From: a virus
Length of the DNA: 26,283 bases
IMG/VR virus record: IMGVR_UViG_3300029448_000114
Coordinates: 1 to 26,283 of that record
Direction: 5' to 3' (one strand)
Part shown: positions 14,815-23,186 of the stretch, piece by piece
Position numbering within the stretch: position 1 is the stretch's first letter
Layout of the letters: each line of letters opens with the position of its first letter
The notes under the pieces: generated by a model
Seen by the model: only the letters and a program-made list of their open reading frames with translations
What the model was told of the DNA's origin: nothing
Databases searched by the model: none
Position numbers and translations under genes: made by a program

Positions 14815-15257
14815 TAGAATTCTTTAAAAAACTGCATAAGAAAAATTTTTACACAGATCCGGCTGAACACATCATATGGACTCATCCAAGACGTGTGCAG
14901 GAGTATGACGACCTCTACGAAGAGCAACTGCGTTTTGACAATGAACTATGGACCAATTTCAGAAATACGCATAATATCAAATGCCAATTCCACGATGACA
15001 TAAAGGACATAGATCTATCCCACGATATTGTTTGCCTATGGTTTTTCAGAGAGCGTAGTGACAGAGATGCCGCAAATGATATAGACGTTGCTGGTAAAAT
15101 TATTTCATTTACAGCAAATAAATTATTGATAGCATATGCAAAAGATATCAAAATAATAAAACGTAAAAGATTTTTCCCAAGAAGACCGTGTGTGCAAATA
15201 GCAATTAGCAACGAAGTGTACGTAAATATAAAAAAAGGATTGGGCGTAAATGAATGA
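14811..15257 (+). CDS. Hypothetical protein in sugar cluster
   Basis: The 148-residue product is not recognised. It starts MIEFFKKLHKKNFYTDPAEH; visible pieces are WTHPRRVQEYDDLYEEQLRF, an acidic DDIKDIDLSHDIVCLWFFRE, and a basic KIIKRKRFFPRR near the C-terminus. It lacks a membrane segment. The start at 14811 gives an ATGA overlap with the transferase; an upstream in-frame start at 14760 would overlap it by 55 bases and is rejected. The DI-V-C-L-W-F-F-R-E-R-S-D pattern reads like a sugar-binding or sulfotransferase-like core strand, but this is not enough for a call. Confidence 0.75.
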   Translation: MIEFFKKLHKKNFYTDPAEHIIWTHPRRVQEYDDLYEEQLRFDNELWTNFRNTHNIKCQFHDDIKDIDLSHDIVCLWFFRERSDRDAANDIDVAGKIISFTANKLLIAYAKDIKIIKRKRFFPRRPCVQIAISNEVYVNIKKGLGVNE

Positions 15258-15870
15258 GGGTGAAAGATTTATAGACAAGTGTCTGACAACATTAGTAGGC
15301 CTGCAACCGTGGCCGCATCAAATCATCAACGACACATTAAGTCACGAGGCCTTTGCAAAGCTGAAGGACAGTTGTTTCAAGACCACTTTGACTAAGACAA
15401 CAGAGCTGATACACGTACACCCAGCCGAGTACAAAGACTGGGGCGTAGACTTTTATGACGAGACTGTGGACATATGCACTAACTTATTAAAAAATATAAA
15501 AGAGCTTTGTGGTAGATATCCAAAGCATAGGACATATCAAAACCTAGGAGTCAATGCACACATATCTATAACACCACCACTGCCATACAAGTTCCATATA
15601 CACCAAGAAGGTTTAGAAAAAATATGGAGTTCGGTGACTTACATTACACCAGAAAAAAATATTGGCACCAAGATGTATGCCGAACAAAAAGAACAATCTT
15701 TTGTAAGCGAAGCCCCATGGATCCCTAACAGCACATTTATATTTTGTGGACAACAAGGCAAGACATGGCATTCATATGAAAGTAATCAGAATACAAACAG
15801 GATAACATTGAATCTTTTTATACAAAAGACACGTAAGAATAAATGTTTTATGGAGTTTGCTGATCTTTAA
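15250..15870 (+). CDS. 2OG-Fe(II) oxygenase-like protein
   Basis: The 206-residue product has the size and likely double-stranded beta-helix strands of small phage oxygenases. Possible iron ligands are H118-x-E120 in FHIHQEG (115-121) and H174 in TWHSYESNQ, with R184 in NRITLNLFIQ as the 2-oxoglutarate anchor. The HxE in place of HxD is seen in some members. The product would hydroxylate a protein, sugar or nucleotide; substrate unknown. The ATG overlaps the previous gene by 8 bases and has AAGGA 10 bases upstream. Its 3' end overlaps the convergent gene on the other strand by 23 bases. Confidence 0.6.
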   Translation: MNEGERFIDKCLTTLVGLQPWPHQIINDTLSHEAFAKLKDSCFKTTLTKTTELIHVHPAEYKDWGVDFYDETVDICTNLLKNIKELCGRYPKHRTYQNLGVNAHISITPPLPYKFHIHQEGLEKIWSSVTYITPEKNIGTKMYAEQKEQSFVSEAPWIPNSTFIFCGQQGKTWHSYESNQNTNRITLNLFIQKTRKNKCFMEFADL

Positions 15871-16564
15871 TAAATCTATTTAAAGCATCCACATCAGCTT
15901 CGAGATGCCTTTTCCTTACTTTATTCCAAACAAAATTATCTCTGTTATTAATATTAAGGAATGTACGCACTTGGACACCGGTCTTGTCAAATACCTTTTT
16001 AGCTTTAAACACTACTGTAGGCAAATATAAACATCTACGTAACCTTCGTGCAACTTTTTGTGTGTAAGAATCAACGTGCCAGTGCCAGAAGAATGGTGGG
16101 GCCAGATAACCTAATGTCTTTGTCCAGTTCTTATGCACAGCAAAATGTGGTGCCGGTAGAGCCTCATCACCCCATATCTTTATTTCGTCTTTGAATCTTT
16201 TTGATCCTTTCATTCTGCCATCGCAAGGAACTACCATTAGAATTCTATCATTGTATTTGTCAAACTGTTCCGTAATAAGATGATCCCAGTCCTGTGTTTT
16301 AACTTGTACGTCATCTCCCATAAGCATTACGATATCATGTTTGGCCTTGTCGGCCATAAGATTCCAACTGTAACAAGTGGATTGGTTTGGGCCAATTGTG
16401 TAGTGCTTTTCGTCCAGTAAATCTTTGTAGTGTTCTAACTTTTCATCATCTTCATTGAGATAGAAAAGGAATTCTGTATCGCCCTTTTGTGTTTCTGTGG
16501 CTGTGTCTACTAATCTTTTCGCGTATTCTGGTCTACCTCTAGAAGGGCAACAAAAAGAAATCAT
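15848..16564 (-). CDS. GT2-like (GT-A fold) glycosyltransferase
   Basis: The 238-residue product starts MISFCCPSRGRPEYAKRLVD, the usual first strand of GT2-type transferases, and has LMGDDVQV (81-88) as the metal/nucleotide-sugar DxD-type site, with FWHWHVDSY (159-167) in the acceptor half. It is compact, without membrane segments. Its ATG overlaps the epimerase stop (ATGA), so it is the last gene of the minus-strand operon. The linkage it makes cannot be predicted. Confidence 0.8.
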   Translation of the reverse strand: MISFCCPSRGRPEYAKRLVDTATETQKGDTEFLFYLNEDDEKLEHYKDLLDEKHYTIGPNQSTCYSWNLMADKAKHDIVMLMGDDVQVKTQDWDHLITEQFDKYNDRILMVVPCDGRMKGSKRFKDEIKIWGDEALPAPHFAVHKNWTKTLGYLAPPFFWHWHVDSYTQKVARRLRRCLYLPTVVFKAKKVFDKTGVQVRTFLNINNRDNFVWNKVRKRHLEADVDALNRFIKDQQTP

Positions 16565-17565
16565 ATTAGTTTATTCTTCCAGGTATCCGGTGTCTTATCG
16601 TTTATAATTTCTAAAGGCAAATGGTATTGGAATTTCTTTGTGCCTCTAGATCTAATGTATTCAGCAGTCTTTCTGACAGACTTTCTCATATCTGTTGCTG
16701 TACTATACCCTAATAAGTTTCTAGCTTTGTCTGACGAACACACCGCTAGTTTGACTTCCTTGGGTCTGTCCTTGTGATGTATAGGATCTAGATTAATGCC
16801 TGTTTCGTTGGCACATGCCTCTGCTAACTCATTAATTGTTATAGGTTCTTCGTCTGGTCCTATGTTGATCACTTCTCCTACAACGTTATCATTAAATGCA
16901 AGTGCATTAAGGCAATATAAACAATCATCTATATAGCTGAAACATCTTTTTTGTTCACCGTCTCCGTATATAATTGGTTGTTTTCCTTGCAACATTCTGT
17001 TCAACATGATAGACATTACATTTCTAAAAGGATCATCGTATTTCTGTCTAGGGCCGACAATGTTATGTGGAACGGCAATTACATATTCTACCCCATGGGT
17101 CTCACATAAATTTTTCAAGACATCCTCGCCTGCCTTCTTTGCAATACCATAAGGATCTTGTGGACGACATTCATAGGTTTCTTTGTAAGGAATTTGGTCA
17201 TGATGGCCATATCTTGCCATGCTTGAACAGTATACAATTCGTTTGACTTTGTTTCTAATAGCGGCTGTAATTGTTGTGACCGACGCCTCAAATATATTTC
17301 TAGTTACAAGCACAGGGGAAAACACAGATAATCCTTCGTATGCAGTCGCCGCCGTATGATATACAATATCACAACCTTCCATTGCGTTTGTTAAGTTTTC
17401 TAAGTCACAGCAATCAATTTGGTGAAACTCTACATCTTGTGGTACGTTATCAGTATATCCGCCAATCATGTTATCGTTACCAGCAACAATATGCCCTTGT
17501 GACAACATCAAGTCAGCTAAATGTGAACCAAGAAATCCTGCCACACCTGTAATGAAAATCTTCAT
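16561..17565 (-). CDS. NAD-dependent sugar epimerase/dehydratase (extended SDR)
   Basis: The 334-residue product has the Rossmann glycine motif GVAGFLGS (7-14), VYHTAATAYEG (68-78), the active-site region IVYCSSMARYG (110-120) and Y139-x3-K143 in DPYGIAKKAGED. NIVGPRQKYDDPFRNV and the FSYIDDCLYCLNAL segment, followed by INIGPDEEPITINELA, are typical of UDP-glucose 4-epimerase-type enzymes. It probably acts on a nucleotide-sugar to supply the neighbouring transferases. It is preceded by TAAATA ending 5 bases before the ATG instead of a ribosome site, unlike the other genes of this arm. Confidence 0.9.
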   Translation of the reverse strand: MKIFITGVAGFLGSHLADLMLSQGHIVAGNDNMIGGYTDNVPQDVEFHQIDCCDLENLTNAMEGCDIVYHTAATAYEGLSVFSPVLVTRNIFEASVTTITAAIRNKVKRIVYCSSMARYGHHDQIPYKETYECRPQDPYGIAKKAGEDVLKNLCETHGVEYVIAVPHNIVGPRQKYDDPFRNVMSIMLNRMLQGKQPIIYGDGEQKRCFSYIDDCLYCLNALAFNDNVVGEVINIGPDEEPITINELAEACANETGINLDPIHHKDRPKEVKLAVCSSDKARNLLGYSTATDMRKSVRKTAEYIRSRGTKKFQYHLPLEIINDKTPDTWKNKLI

Positions 17566-17570
17566 AAGTC

Positions 17571-17578
17571 TATTTACG
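17571..17578 (-). promoter_or_regulatory. Late-promoter-like CGTAAATA before the epimerase gene
   Basis: On the minus strand TAAATA (17576 down to 17571) follows the FkbM stop by two bases and ends 5 bases before the epimerase ATG (17565). This is the only sugar gene with the structural-gene arrangement. No AAGGA-type ribosome site is present. Confidence 0.5.
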
Positions 17579-18208
17579 TTATGGTTTTTTGTGCCATACT
17601 ACATCCGGCCACACCTTGACCAATTGCTTAAATCCTTTTTTCACTAGATAATTTTCGATGTCAGCATTACTACTTCCATATTTTTTAGAGTTGTTGTTTA
17701 ATTCAATCATCAAATATTGTAAATTTTCTAGTGTTTGTACAGCACCCTTCAATACTTCCATTTCATATCCTTCTACATCTATCTTAATCATATCTATATC
17801 TGACAGTCCAAGGCCATCAACAGTGACCATAGGAATGCTACCATCACCCACTACACGTTTGGCCTGCGTGAAGTCATCGTCTGACAAAGCTATCATTTTA
17901 CTATCATTTCCAACAGCCAGTTGATGTGTTTCAACGTCCTCGGGCACGTTCTTTGTCAGGCATTCATAATGAACAGGATCTGGTTCAAATGCCACTATCC
18001 TGCCACATAGCGTATTCATGGCCACGGTCCATGTGCCAACCCAGGCTCCTATGTCTAACACATGATTAAATTTAAGATTTTTACTTTTACAATGTGTAAT
18101 AAATTTTTCTAAACATTTATTTTGTGTAAAACTTTTTCCATCTTGCCAATCCCCAATGTGTACATCGTTCGATGGTACCCAGAATCCGTTAATTTTTTTA
18201 ATTTGCAT
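17579..18208 (-). CDS. FkbM-family methyltransferase
   Basis: The 209-residue product has the SAM-binding motif VLDIGAWVGTW (50-60), AFEPDP (73-78), and the FkbM signature DMIKIDVEGYEMEVLKGA (139-156), followed by LQYLMIELNNN. FkbM-type enzymes methylate hydroxyls of sugars or small molecules. The start has AAAGGA 8 bases upstream and overlaps the end of the SGNH gene by 11 bases. A second, more distant FkbM-type protein is encoded at 23176-23988. Confidence 0.9.
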   Translation of the reverse strand: MQIKKINGFWVPSNDVHIGDWQDGKSFTQNKCLEKFITHCKSKNLKFNHVLDIGAWVGTWTVAMNTLCGRIVAFEPDPVHYECLTKNVPEDVETHQLAVGNDSKMIALSDDDFTQAKRVVGDGSIPMVTVDGLGLSDIDMIKIDVEGYEMEVLKGAVQTLENLQYLMIELNNNSKKYGSSNADIENYLVKKGFKQLVKVWPDVVWHKKP

Positions 18209-18968
18209 TCCAGATGTCCTTTACAACTTTGTGTAATTCATCGGCCCATGCTCGTTGTCCTGCTACATTTGGATGTTCGTCGATATCAGACACAGTAAGT
18301 TTTCTCTTTACGCACCACCCATGCTGGCCCTCATCAAAGCTACCTTGTAGTTTGTAAAAATGTTTCTGGTCCACCTGTTGCAAAAGTTTTTTGCATTCGT
18401 AGGTCAGTGGGTCATCAAACCCGTTGTGCAGTGCGTTAAACATTAGATATGGAACATTGTTTAATTTTAAGAAAGACTGCATGTACAGTATTTGTAAAAC
18501 TGTTCTAATTTGACCATCGGCCTCCAGTGCCGGAGTATAGTGTGTTTCTCCGCAATATACCCATGGAGTGAACGGTAAGTCCTTATAATAGGGAGGAGCT
18601 TTTGGATCAACCATTTTCCACGTGTGCCAGTATGAGTTGTTATGGCTAGTTGTCAGTGCCTCACGTCTATTGTAACTGGTCAGCCCTATCAACACAAATG
18701 TTTTACGTATTTTGGTCTGTGGTAATTTACGTACTATCATCTCATTACTAATCCCGTTCTCTGCAATTTTTTTAAATTCCATACCTAGTTTTTTTGCAAG
18801 TATCGAACCACACGTGTGCGGAGCTTCGGCATCCATTCCGTATTTTTTTTTGAAGTTCCCTCTGTTAATGGGAGAAGTTGCACTTACCCCGGATTTTATT
18901 CCTTTGATGTATTCAGGCACACCATTGCCCATTGCAAAAGAACAACCAAAATGTATGAAAGTCTCCAT
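18198..18968 (-). CDS. SGNH/GDSL-like protein 1
   Basis: The 256-residue product starts METFIHFGCSFAMGNGVPEY. GCSFAMG (8-14) is the place of the GDS nucleophile block (S10), ENGISNEMIV (70-79) that of the Asn-containing block, IGLTSYNRRE (94-103) a conserved strand, and DEHPNVAGQ (230-238) the catalytic Asp-His block. SGNH proteins act as esterases or O-acetyl transferases/deacetylases on glycans. I chose the ATG at 18968, with AAAGGA 8 bases before it and a one-base TAATG overlap with the upstream gene, over an in-frame start at 19061. Activity is inferred. Confidence 0.75.
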   Translation of the reverse strand: METFIHFGCSFAMGNGVPEYIKGIKSGVSATSPINRGNFKKKYGMDAEAPHTCGSILAKKLGMEFKKIAENGISNEMIVRKLPQTKIRKTFVLIGLTSYNRREALTTSHNNSYWHTWKMVDPKAPPYYKDLPFTPWVYCGETHYTPALEADGQIRTVLQILYMQSFLKLNNVPYLMFNALHNGFDDPLTYECKKLLQQVDQKHFYKLQGSFDEGQHGWCVKRKLTVSDIDEHPNVAGQRAWADELHKVVKDIWNAN

Positions 18969-19780
18969 TATAATATTCCTTTGTCCAACAAGACTTGCAC
19001 TGCTTTGCCATTCATAAACTCTTCTGGTGTAAATTGTTGGTATGCTAGACTGTACAACCAAGGTTCGGGGCCTGCATAGTAAGGATCTTCTATATCTTCT
19101 AGGTGTGTATTACCCATTGCCTCAGCAAAACTTTTCCTATCACAAAACACTGGCACACCCATACACACGGCTTCTATGGCACTTATGCTACAGCTGGTTA
19201 CACACGCCCATGCATCTTTCAAGTCCTCGGATAGGGGAACCTTGGCTTCACTTGGTCCTGAAGTTCCCCTGCCCCTGGGCTTGTGTCGAAGTCTGATAGG
19301 TCTATCAGTGGCCCTTTTCAACTGATCAATAGTTTCCTGTGTCCAATTTGGTCTTTCAAGATATTCATTGATACTGTTAGAACTTGGACAAACTAAAATA
19401 TGAGATCCTTTCAAAGTAGGTGCTTTGATTTGCATTCCAAATTTTTCAAACCTATCTGGTTTACAATCCTTAATATATTTTGCATGTATGCTGTTCTTAC
19501 ATATTCTCCAGTAATGATTGTCTGGCTTAAGATTGTTGTTATTGAACCTGCCGAAATATGGCGTATCAGTAAACCAAAAATTGTGCTTACGGGCTTCCAG
19601 CTTTTTCACTAAATTTAAATTATTGTTTACGAATCCCCAAAACATAGAATTAGACAGAGGTTCCGTTGCGATGCTGTTATCGTTGACTACAACTTGGTCG
19701 GGCCAGGCCTGTTTGACACCATTAAAAACTTCCCATGCTTTGCTTTTCGGATTATCCGATGGGGCATAAATTGTTAGCAT
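18968..19780 (-). CDS. GT-B-like (capsule-synthesis type) transferase A
   Basis: The 270-residue product has HILVCPSSNS as the start of the second Rossmann-like half, RPIRLRHKPRGR, and CVTSCSISAIEAVCMGVPVF, the glycine/serine loop and helix that bind the nucleotide-sugar in GT-B and KpsC/KpsS-like capsule transferases. The C-terminus ends PWLYSLAYQQFTPEEFMNGK. It shares this layout with the products at 22368 and 23978, so the three are paralogues. AAGGA lies 8 bases before the ATG. The ATG is 29 bases inside the preceding SGNH gene. Donor and acceptor unknown. Confidence 0.65.
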   Translation of the reverse strand: MLTIYAPSDNPKSKAWEVFNGVKQAWPDQVVVNDNSIATEPLSNSMFWGFVNNNLNLVKKLEARKHNFWFTDTPYFGRFNNNNLKPDNHYWRICKNSIHAKYIKDCKPDRFEKFGMQIKAPTLKGSHILVCPSSNSINEYLERPNWTQETIDQLKRATDRPIRLRHKPRGRGTSGPSEAKVPLSEDLKDAWACVTSCSISAIEAVCMGVPVFCDRKSFAEAMGNTHLEDIEDPYYAGPEPWLYSLAYQQFTPEEFMNGKAVQVLLDKGIL

Positions 19781-20456
19781 CTATGAATTCCTTTAGCTGT
19801 TTGGCCCAGTCTTGGTGTCCTGTCGCCGATGGGTGCCAGTCATCAGGCGCACAATGTTGATTATTTTGTTCAGTATAATCCCTATGTGATGTCTCTGGTT
19901 TAAAATATCTGGTCATGTCTATTGATCTATAGAGTGCTTTGACGTCATCTGATTTTGCTTTTATCTCAGGATCAGATATTGTTTTATACATCACATACGG
20001 ATATTTCTTCAATTTAAAATAATTCTGTAAATTAAGTGTGGCCTCGAGAGACTCGTACTGCATCATTTCATCCATATCTAAACTACAGGTATTGAAAAGA
20101 TATTTAAAAAATTTTTCAGTGTAACGATTAATGTGTGGCTTATATGTTCTCCAAGATGTTTTAAGTTGAGGAAATTTGTGTTTTTTGTATCCGTCGGTGG
20201 TTGGTATATCGAATCTCTGGCCAGATGTAATACCAATCACAAAAAAACATTTTTCTGCTATTTCTTTATTACTCTCACACCAAACTTTGGTTGTGATACT
20301 ACATCTCTTGTTACCACGGCCTCCGCCTGCCAAATGGCACGCTGTTTCGAGATCCATCATCTTTGCTAGTTCCATTCCAACGTGTGTGTCGACGCCTTCC
20401 TTTGGCCTCTGTGTAAGAAACGAACAGCCATTGGTAAAAATATGAGTGGGTTGCAT
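19752..20456 (-). CDS. SGNH/GDSL-like protein 2
   Basis: The 234-residue product has NGCSFLTQ (9-16; S12), HLAGGGRGNKRC (41-52), IGITSGQRFD (74-83) and a C-terminal DDWHPSATGHQDW (205-217) that supplies the Asp-x-x-His pair. The order and spacing match SGNH protein 1 encoded two genes on, although sequences are far apart. It is the first gene of the minus-strand arm, starting 33 bases from the divergent gene. The likely role is adding or removing acyl groups on the glycan. Confidence 0.72.
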   Translation of the reverse strand: MQPTHIFTNGCSFLTQRPKEGVDTHVGMELAKMMDLETACHLAGGGRGNKRCSITTKVWCESNKEIAEKCFFVIGITSGQRFDIPTTDGYKKHKFPQLKTSWRTYKPHINRYTEKFFKYLFNTCSLDMDEMMQYESLEATLNLQNYFKLKKYPYVMYKTISDPEIKAKSDDVKALYRSIDMTRYFKPETSHRDYTEQNNQHCAPDDWHPSATGHQDWAKQLKEFIDANNLCPIG

Positions 20457-20498
20457 AATATAATAATTAATTATACACTAAACAAACCCATGTCGCAA
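20457..20498. promoter_or_regulatory. Divergent promoter region with back-to-back -10 boxes
   Basis: The 33-base gap 20457-20489 between divergent genes is almost pure A/T. TATAAT occurs on the plus strand at 20459-20464 and on the minus strand at 20475-20470. For the minus-strand box, TTGCGA (20498-20493, minus strand) lies at exactly 17 bases, a plausible -35. The plus-strand box has no good -35 at the right distance. The region should fire at least the minus arm (start near 20463, about 7 bases before the ATG). Confidence 0.5.
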
Positions 20499-21584
20499 CT
20501 TGTAAAAAATATTACCAGCATTAGATACTTTTTAGACAAATATGATATCATAGACAATTCATATGACATCAATATGAAATATCATGCAACAATGCCAGGT
20601 AAATTCACTAGCAATCCGACATTTGTTGCTGAATTTAAAAACTGTTCGGTGAATAGTCTGCCAATTTTGATTACAGAAGACAGGCACATGATCACAGAAC
20701 ACCTGTGGCCCATGTTAGACAGGTATAAAAATAAGCCAATGAAGCATCACGGAATGTGGAGCAGTTGGGGTGAGGATGTCGACATCGAGATGCCACCAAT
20801 AGCAAGACAGTTCAATGGCACCTACAAGTACGTTTGGTTACCAATAGACAAGCACAGCACCGGCAACCCATGGCACATATGGATAGATGTCATCAGTAAG
20901 TTCAGACTAATAGAAAAAAGATGGTCCACAAACTTTGCTAAATTTGTCTACATACTGTCCAACCCAAGTCCATACTTTGACAAAGTGGCAAAAGAACTTT
21001 TTCCAGATTTAAAATATTATGTGATGCCGGAAGGAGAGACATGGAGATTCCAACACCTACTGGCACCGTCTATGAGCAACTGCAATGACGGAGTTGTAAC
21101 ACCACACTTGCCGCCATGGCTACGTCACTTCAAGGGATCGTTTGGAATACCAGAGAACCAGAAACCATTTAGGAAAATATACATATCTCGAGATAAAGCA
21201 CACACTAGGAAATTGAACAATGCCAGCGAATTATTGATGGCACTGAAAGGATGGCAGTCTGTCACACTTGAGGACCTACCAATAAAAGAACAAGTGAAAG
21301 TGTTTGCAGAAGCATCACAGGTCCTAGCAACACACGGAGCGGGTATGATTAATGCCCTGTGGTGTAGGGAAGGAACAAAGATAGTAGAAATACAAGACGG
21401 AAAGATGTTACACAAAAAAGTTTATCCGTTGTTATCAAATAGCTTGAAACTGAAGCACGAAGTTTTTGTTGCAAAGACAACACCAATAGCAACAGATGGT
21501 AAAAAACCAAAGGGTGTGAAAAGACGAAATGATCTAATCAATTTTAATGTTGACATTCCTAAATTAATTAGACATCTAGACTGA
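20490..21584 (+). CDS. GT61-like (DUF563) glycosyltransferase
   Basis: The 364-residue product has, in its C-terminal half, RKIYISRDKAHTRKLNN (228-244), VTLEDLPIKEQVKVFAEASQ (258-277) and THGAGMINALWCREGTKIVE (281-300). This is the order typical of GT61/DUF563 transferases that act on capsular glycans or proteins. The N-terminal half (WLPIDKHSTGNPWHIWIDV) fits the acceptor side. I chose the ATG at 20490: frame-open starts at 20382 and 20442 lie inside the divergent SGNH gene. No clear ribosome site precedes it. Confidence 0.85.
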   Translation: MSQLVKNITSIRYFLDKYDIIDNSYDINMKYHATMPGKFTSNPTFVAEFKNCSVNSLPILITEDRHMITEHLWPMLDRYKNKPMKHHGMWSSWGEDVDIEMPPIARQFNGTYKYVWLPIDKHSTGNPWHIWIDVISKFRLIEKRWSTNFAKFVYILSNPSPYFDKVAKELFPDLKYYVMPEGETWRFQHLLAPSMSNCNDGVVTPHLPPWLRHFKGSFGIPENQKPFRKIYISRDKAHTRKLNNASELLMALKGWQSVTLEDLPIKEQVKVFAEASQVLATHGAGMINALWCREGTKIVEIQDGKMLHKKVYPLLSNSLKLKHEVFVAKTTPIATDGKKPKGVKRRNDLINFNVDIPKLIRHLD

Positions 21585-21597
21585 TATCACTTATAAT

Positions 21598-22371
21598 ATG
21601 ACCATGTATTCATTGTTACAGAAAAAACCAACAGTACAGACAGATCCTTACCCACACGTGATTATAGAAGACGCCTTACCATGGGATATCTACGAGGCAC
21701 TGGAAAACAGTTTTCCAGAGTCAATGGTATTACAACAACAAAATGCCTACGACAACAACATCTGTTTTAGATTAAAAGCAGACAAACTATTGAATCCAAA
21801 AGAAAACATACCCGGAGTATGGAAAGAATTCACAAAGTATCACACGTCTGCGGAATGGTTCAACGAAGTAAATGAGCTATTCAAACCTTACATGCCAAGC
21901 GTATTGCATAAAACATTCACAGAGGAAGACTTAGGTGCAAGGGGCTGGGCAGACGAAAATAAAAACATATGGACTGATTGTCAAGCGGTCATGCACAAAC
22001 CCATAGAAGAAAAAACTACACGTACACCTCACATAGATAATCCAATGGAGATGTGGGCAGGATTATTGTACATGCCGTATCTAAATGACCGAAGCATAGG
22101 TGGAGAATTTCAAATTTACTCAACACAGTCTAGTGTGCAGAAAGTTAACAAGAAAGCCGGCAGGCAAATTTATGATAGTGACCTTGGTACAGTAATTAAG
22201 ACAATCCCTTACAAAAGGAATACATTTGTCATGTTTGCAAATAATTCACCTAATACTGTACACGGTGTATCACTTAGACAAAATGCAACACTTAACAGGA
22301 GAAGCGTAAACATAATTGGAGAATTCAAAAGAGGTTATTCAACAATGTACAGCGTTCAAGAGATACTATGA
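21598..22371 (+). CDS. 2OG-Fe(II) oxygenase (prolyl-hydroxylase-like)
   Basis: The 257-residue product has the iron ligands in TPHIDNPMEMW (H-x-D) and PNTVHGVSLRQ, followed by the 2-oxoglutarate Arg in LNRRSVNIIGEF. The segment between has LLYMPYLNDRSIGGEFQIY and RNTFVMFANNS, typical of this fold. It would hydroxylate a protein side chain or sugar. Two ATGs are possible: 21598, which overlaps TATAATAT (21592-21599), and 21604, which lies 4 bases after that box and would again suit a leaderless start. A real ribosome site is not seen for either. Confidence 0.88.
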   Translation: MTMYSLLQKKPTVQTDPYPHVIIEDALPWDIYEALENSFPESMVLQQQNAYDNNICFRLKADKLLNPKENIPGVWKEFTKYHTSAEWFNEVNELFKPYMPSVLHKTFTEEDLGARGWADENKNIWTDCQAVMHKPIEEKTTRTPHIDNPMEMWAGLLYMPYLNDRSIGGEFQIYSTQSSVQKVNKKAGRQIYDSDLGTVIKTIPYKRNTFVMFANNSPNTVHGVSLRQNATLNRRSVNIIGEFKRGYSTMYSVQEIL

Positions 22372-23186
22372 TGAACTACGCTGTGAAAACTGAAAGGGCC
22401 AACACTGAAAAATATGTTGAAAGTGCGGCGAGAGGCATGGCTGACTGTAAACTTACAAACTACGAAACGGTATTAAGCACAACTGACTTTGATAAAGTTG
22501 TATTCATGGGAGTCTTACGTGGAACACATCTAGTTTACAAACACTGTCAAAATAATAAAAAAGATTTCTACTACATAGACAGACCTTACTGGGGCGAAAG
22601 CAGGGCTACTCCGTACTGGATGAGATGTGTAAAGAATCAACACGTTAAAACATTTGTTGATCACAGGTCCGATGATAGGTTCAAGAGACAATACAAGGAT
22701 GAGATAAAACCTTTCCATAAGAACGGGAAATATGTACTTGTTGTGCCACCTAGCCATGCAATGGCAGAGATGTTTGACGGCAAGGATTGGTTGGACAACA
22801 CAATGAAAGTTTTAAAAGATAACACAGACAGAGAAATTGTTGTGAGAGAGAAACCTTACAATCCTAAAGCGGTCATAGACGGAGAGGGAAAGATGGTGCC
22901 TGGCAAAAGTGCCAATAACAAACCAGCTAAGCCATTCGAATGGGACAAAGTCCATGCAGTTGTGACCTTCAACAGTTCTATATCGATCAAGGCACTTACA
23001 AATGGTGTGCCGGCGTTTGCTAACTTTGACAACCCTTGTTTACCAGTGTGTGAACAGGACTTCACTAAAATTGAAACACCGAGGTATGAGGATCCAAGGC
23101 CGGTATTCAATTCTTTGGCCTATAATCAATTTACACAAGAAGAATTCAGGAACGGTTACTACATGGAGATACTTGATGGCAGATAG
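22368..23186 (+). CDS. GT-B-like (capsule-synthesis type) transferase B
   Basis: The 272-residue product is a paralogue of the product at 18968-19780. It shares FYYIDRPYWGESRATPYWMR (compare FWFTDTPYFGRF and HYWRI in A), KYVLVVPPSHAM, REIVVREKPYNP, HAVVTFNSSISIKALTNGVP and the end FNSLAYNQFTQEEFRNGYY. The two halves and the Ser/Gly loop suggest a GT-B-type nucleotide-sugar transferase. The ATG overlaps the oxygenase stop (ATGA; a second ATG follows directly). The 3' end overlaps the FkbM-type gene by 11 bases. Confidence 0.65.
   Translation: MMNYAVKTERANTEKYVESAARGMADCKLTNYETVLSTTDFDKVVFMGVLRGTHLVYKHCQNNKKDFYYIDRPYWGESRATPYWMRCVKNQHVKTFVDHRSDDRFKRQYKDEIKPFHKNGKYVLVVPPSHAMAEMFDGKDWLDNTMKVLKDNTDREIVVREKPYNPKAVIDGEGKMVPGKSANNKPAKPFEWDKVHAVVTFNSSISIKALTNGVPAFANFDNPCLPVCEQDFTKIETPRYEDPRPVFNSLAYNQFTQEEFRNGYYMEILDGR

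Noticed and set aside
20382-20489. N-terminal extension of the GT61-like protein from 20382 or 20442
   Set aside because: It would lie within the start of the divergent SGNH gene and across its promoter; no family similarity in the added residues.
23002-23175. N-terminal extension of FkbM-type protein 2 from 23002
   Set aside because: It overlaps the well-supported end of transferase B in another frame; ATG 23176 has a ribosome site.
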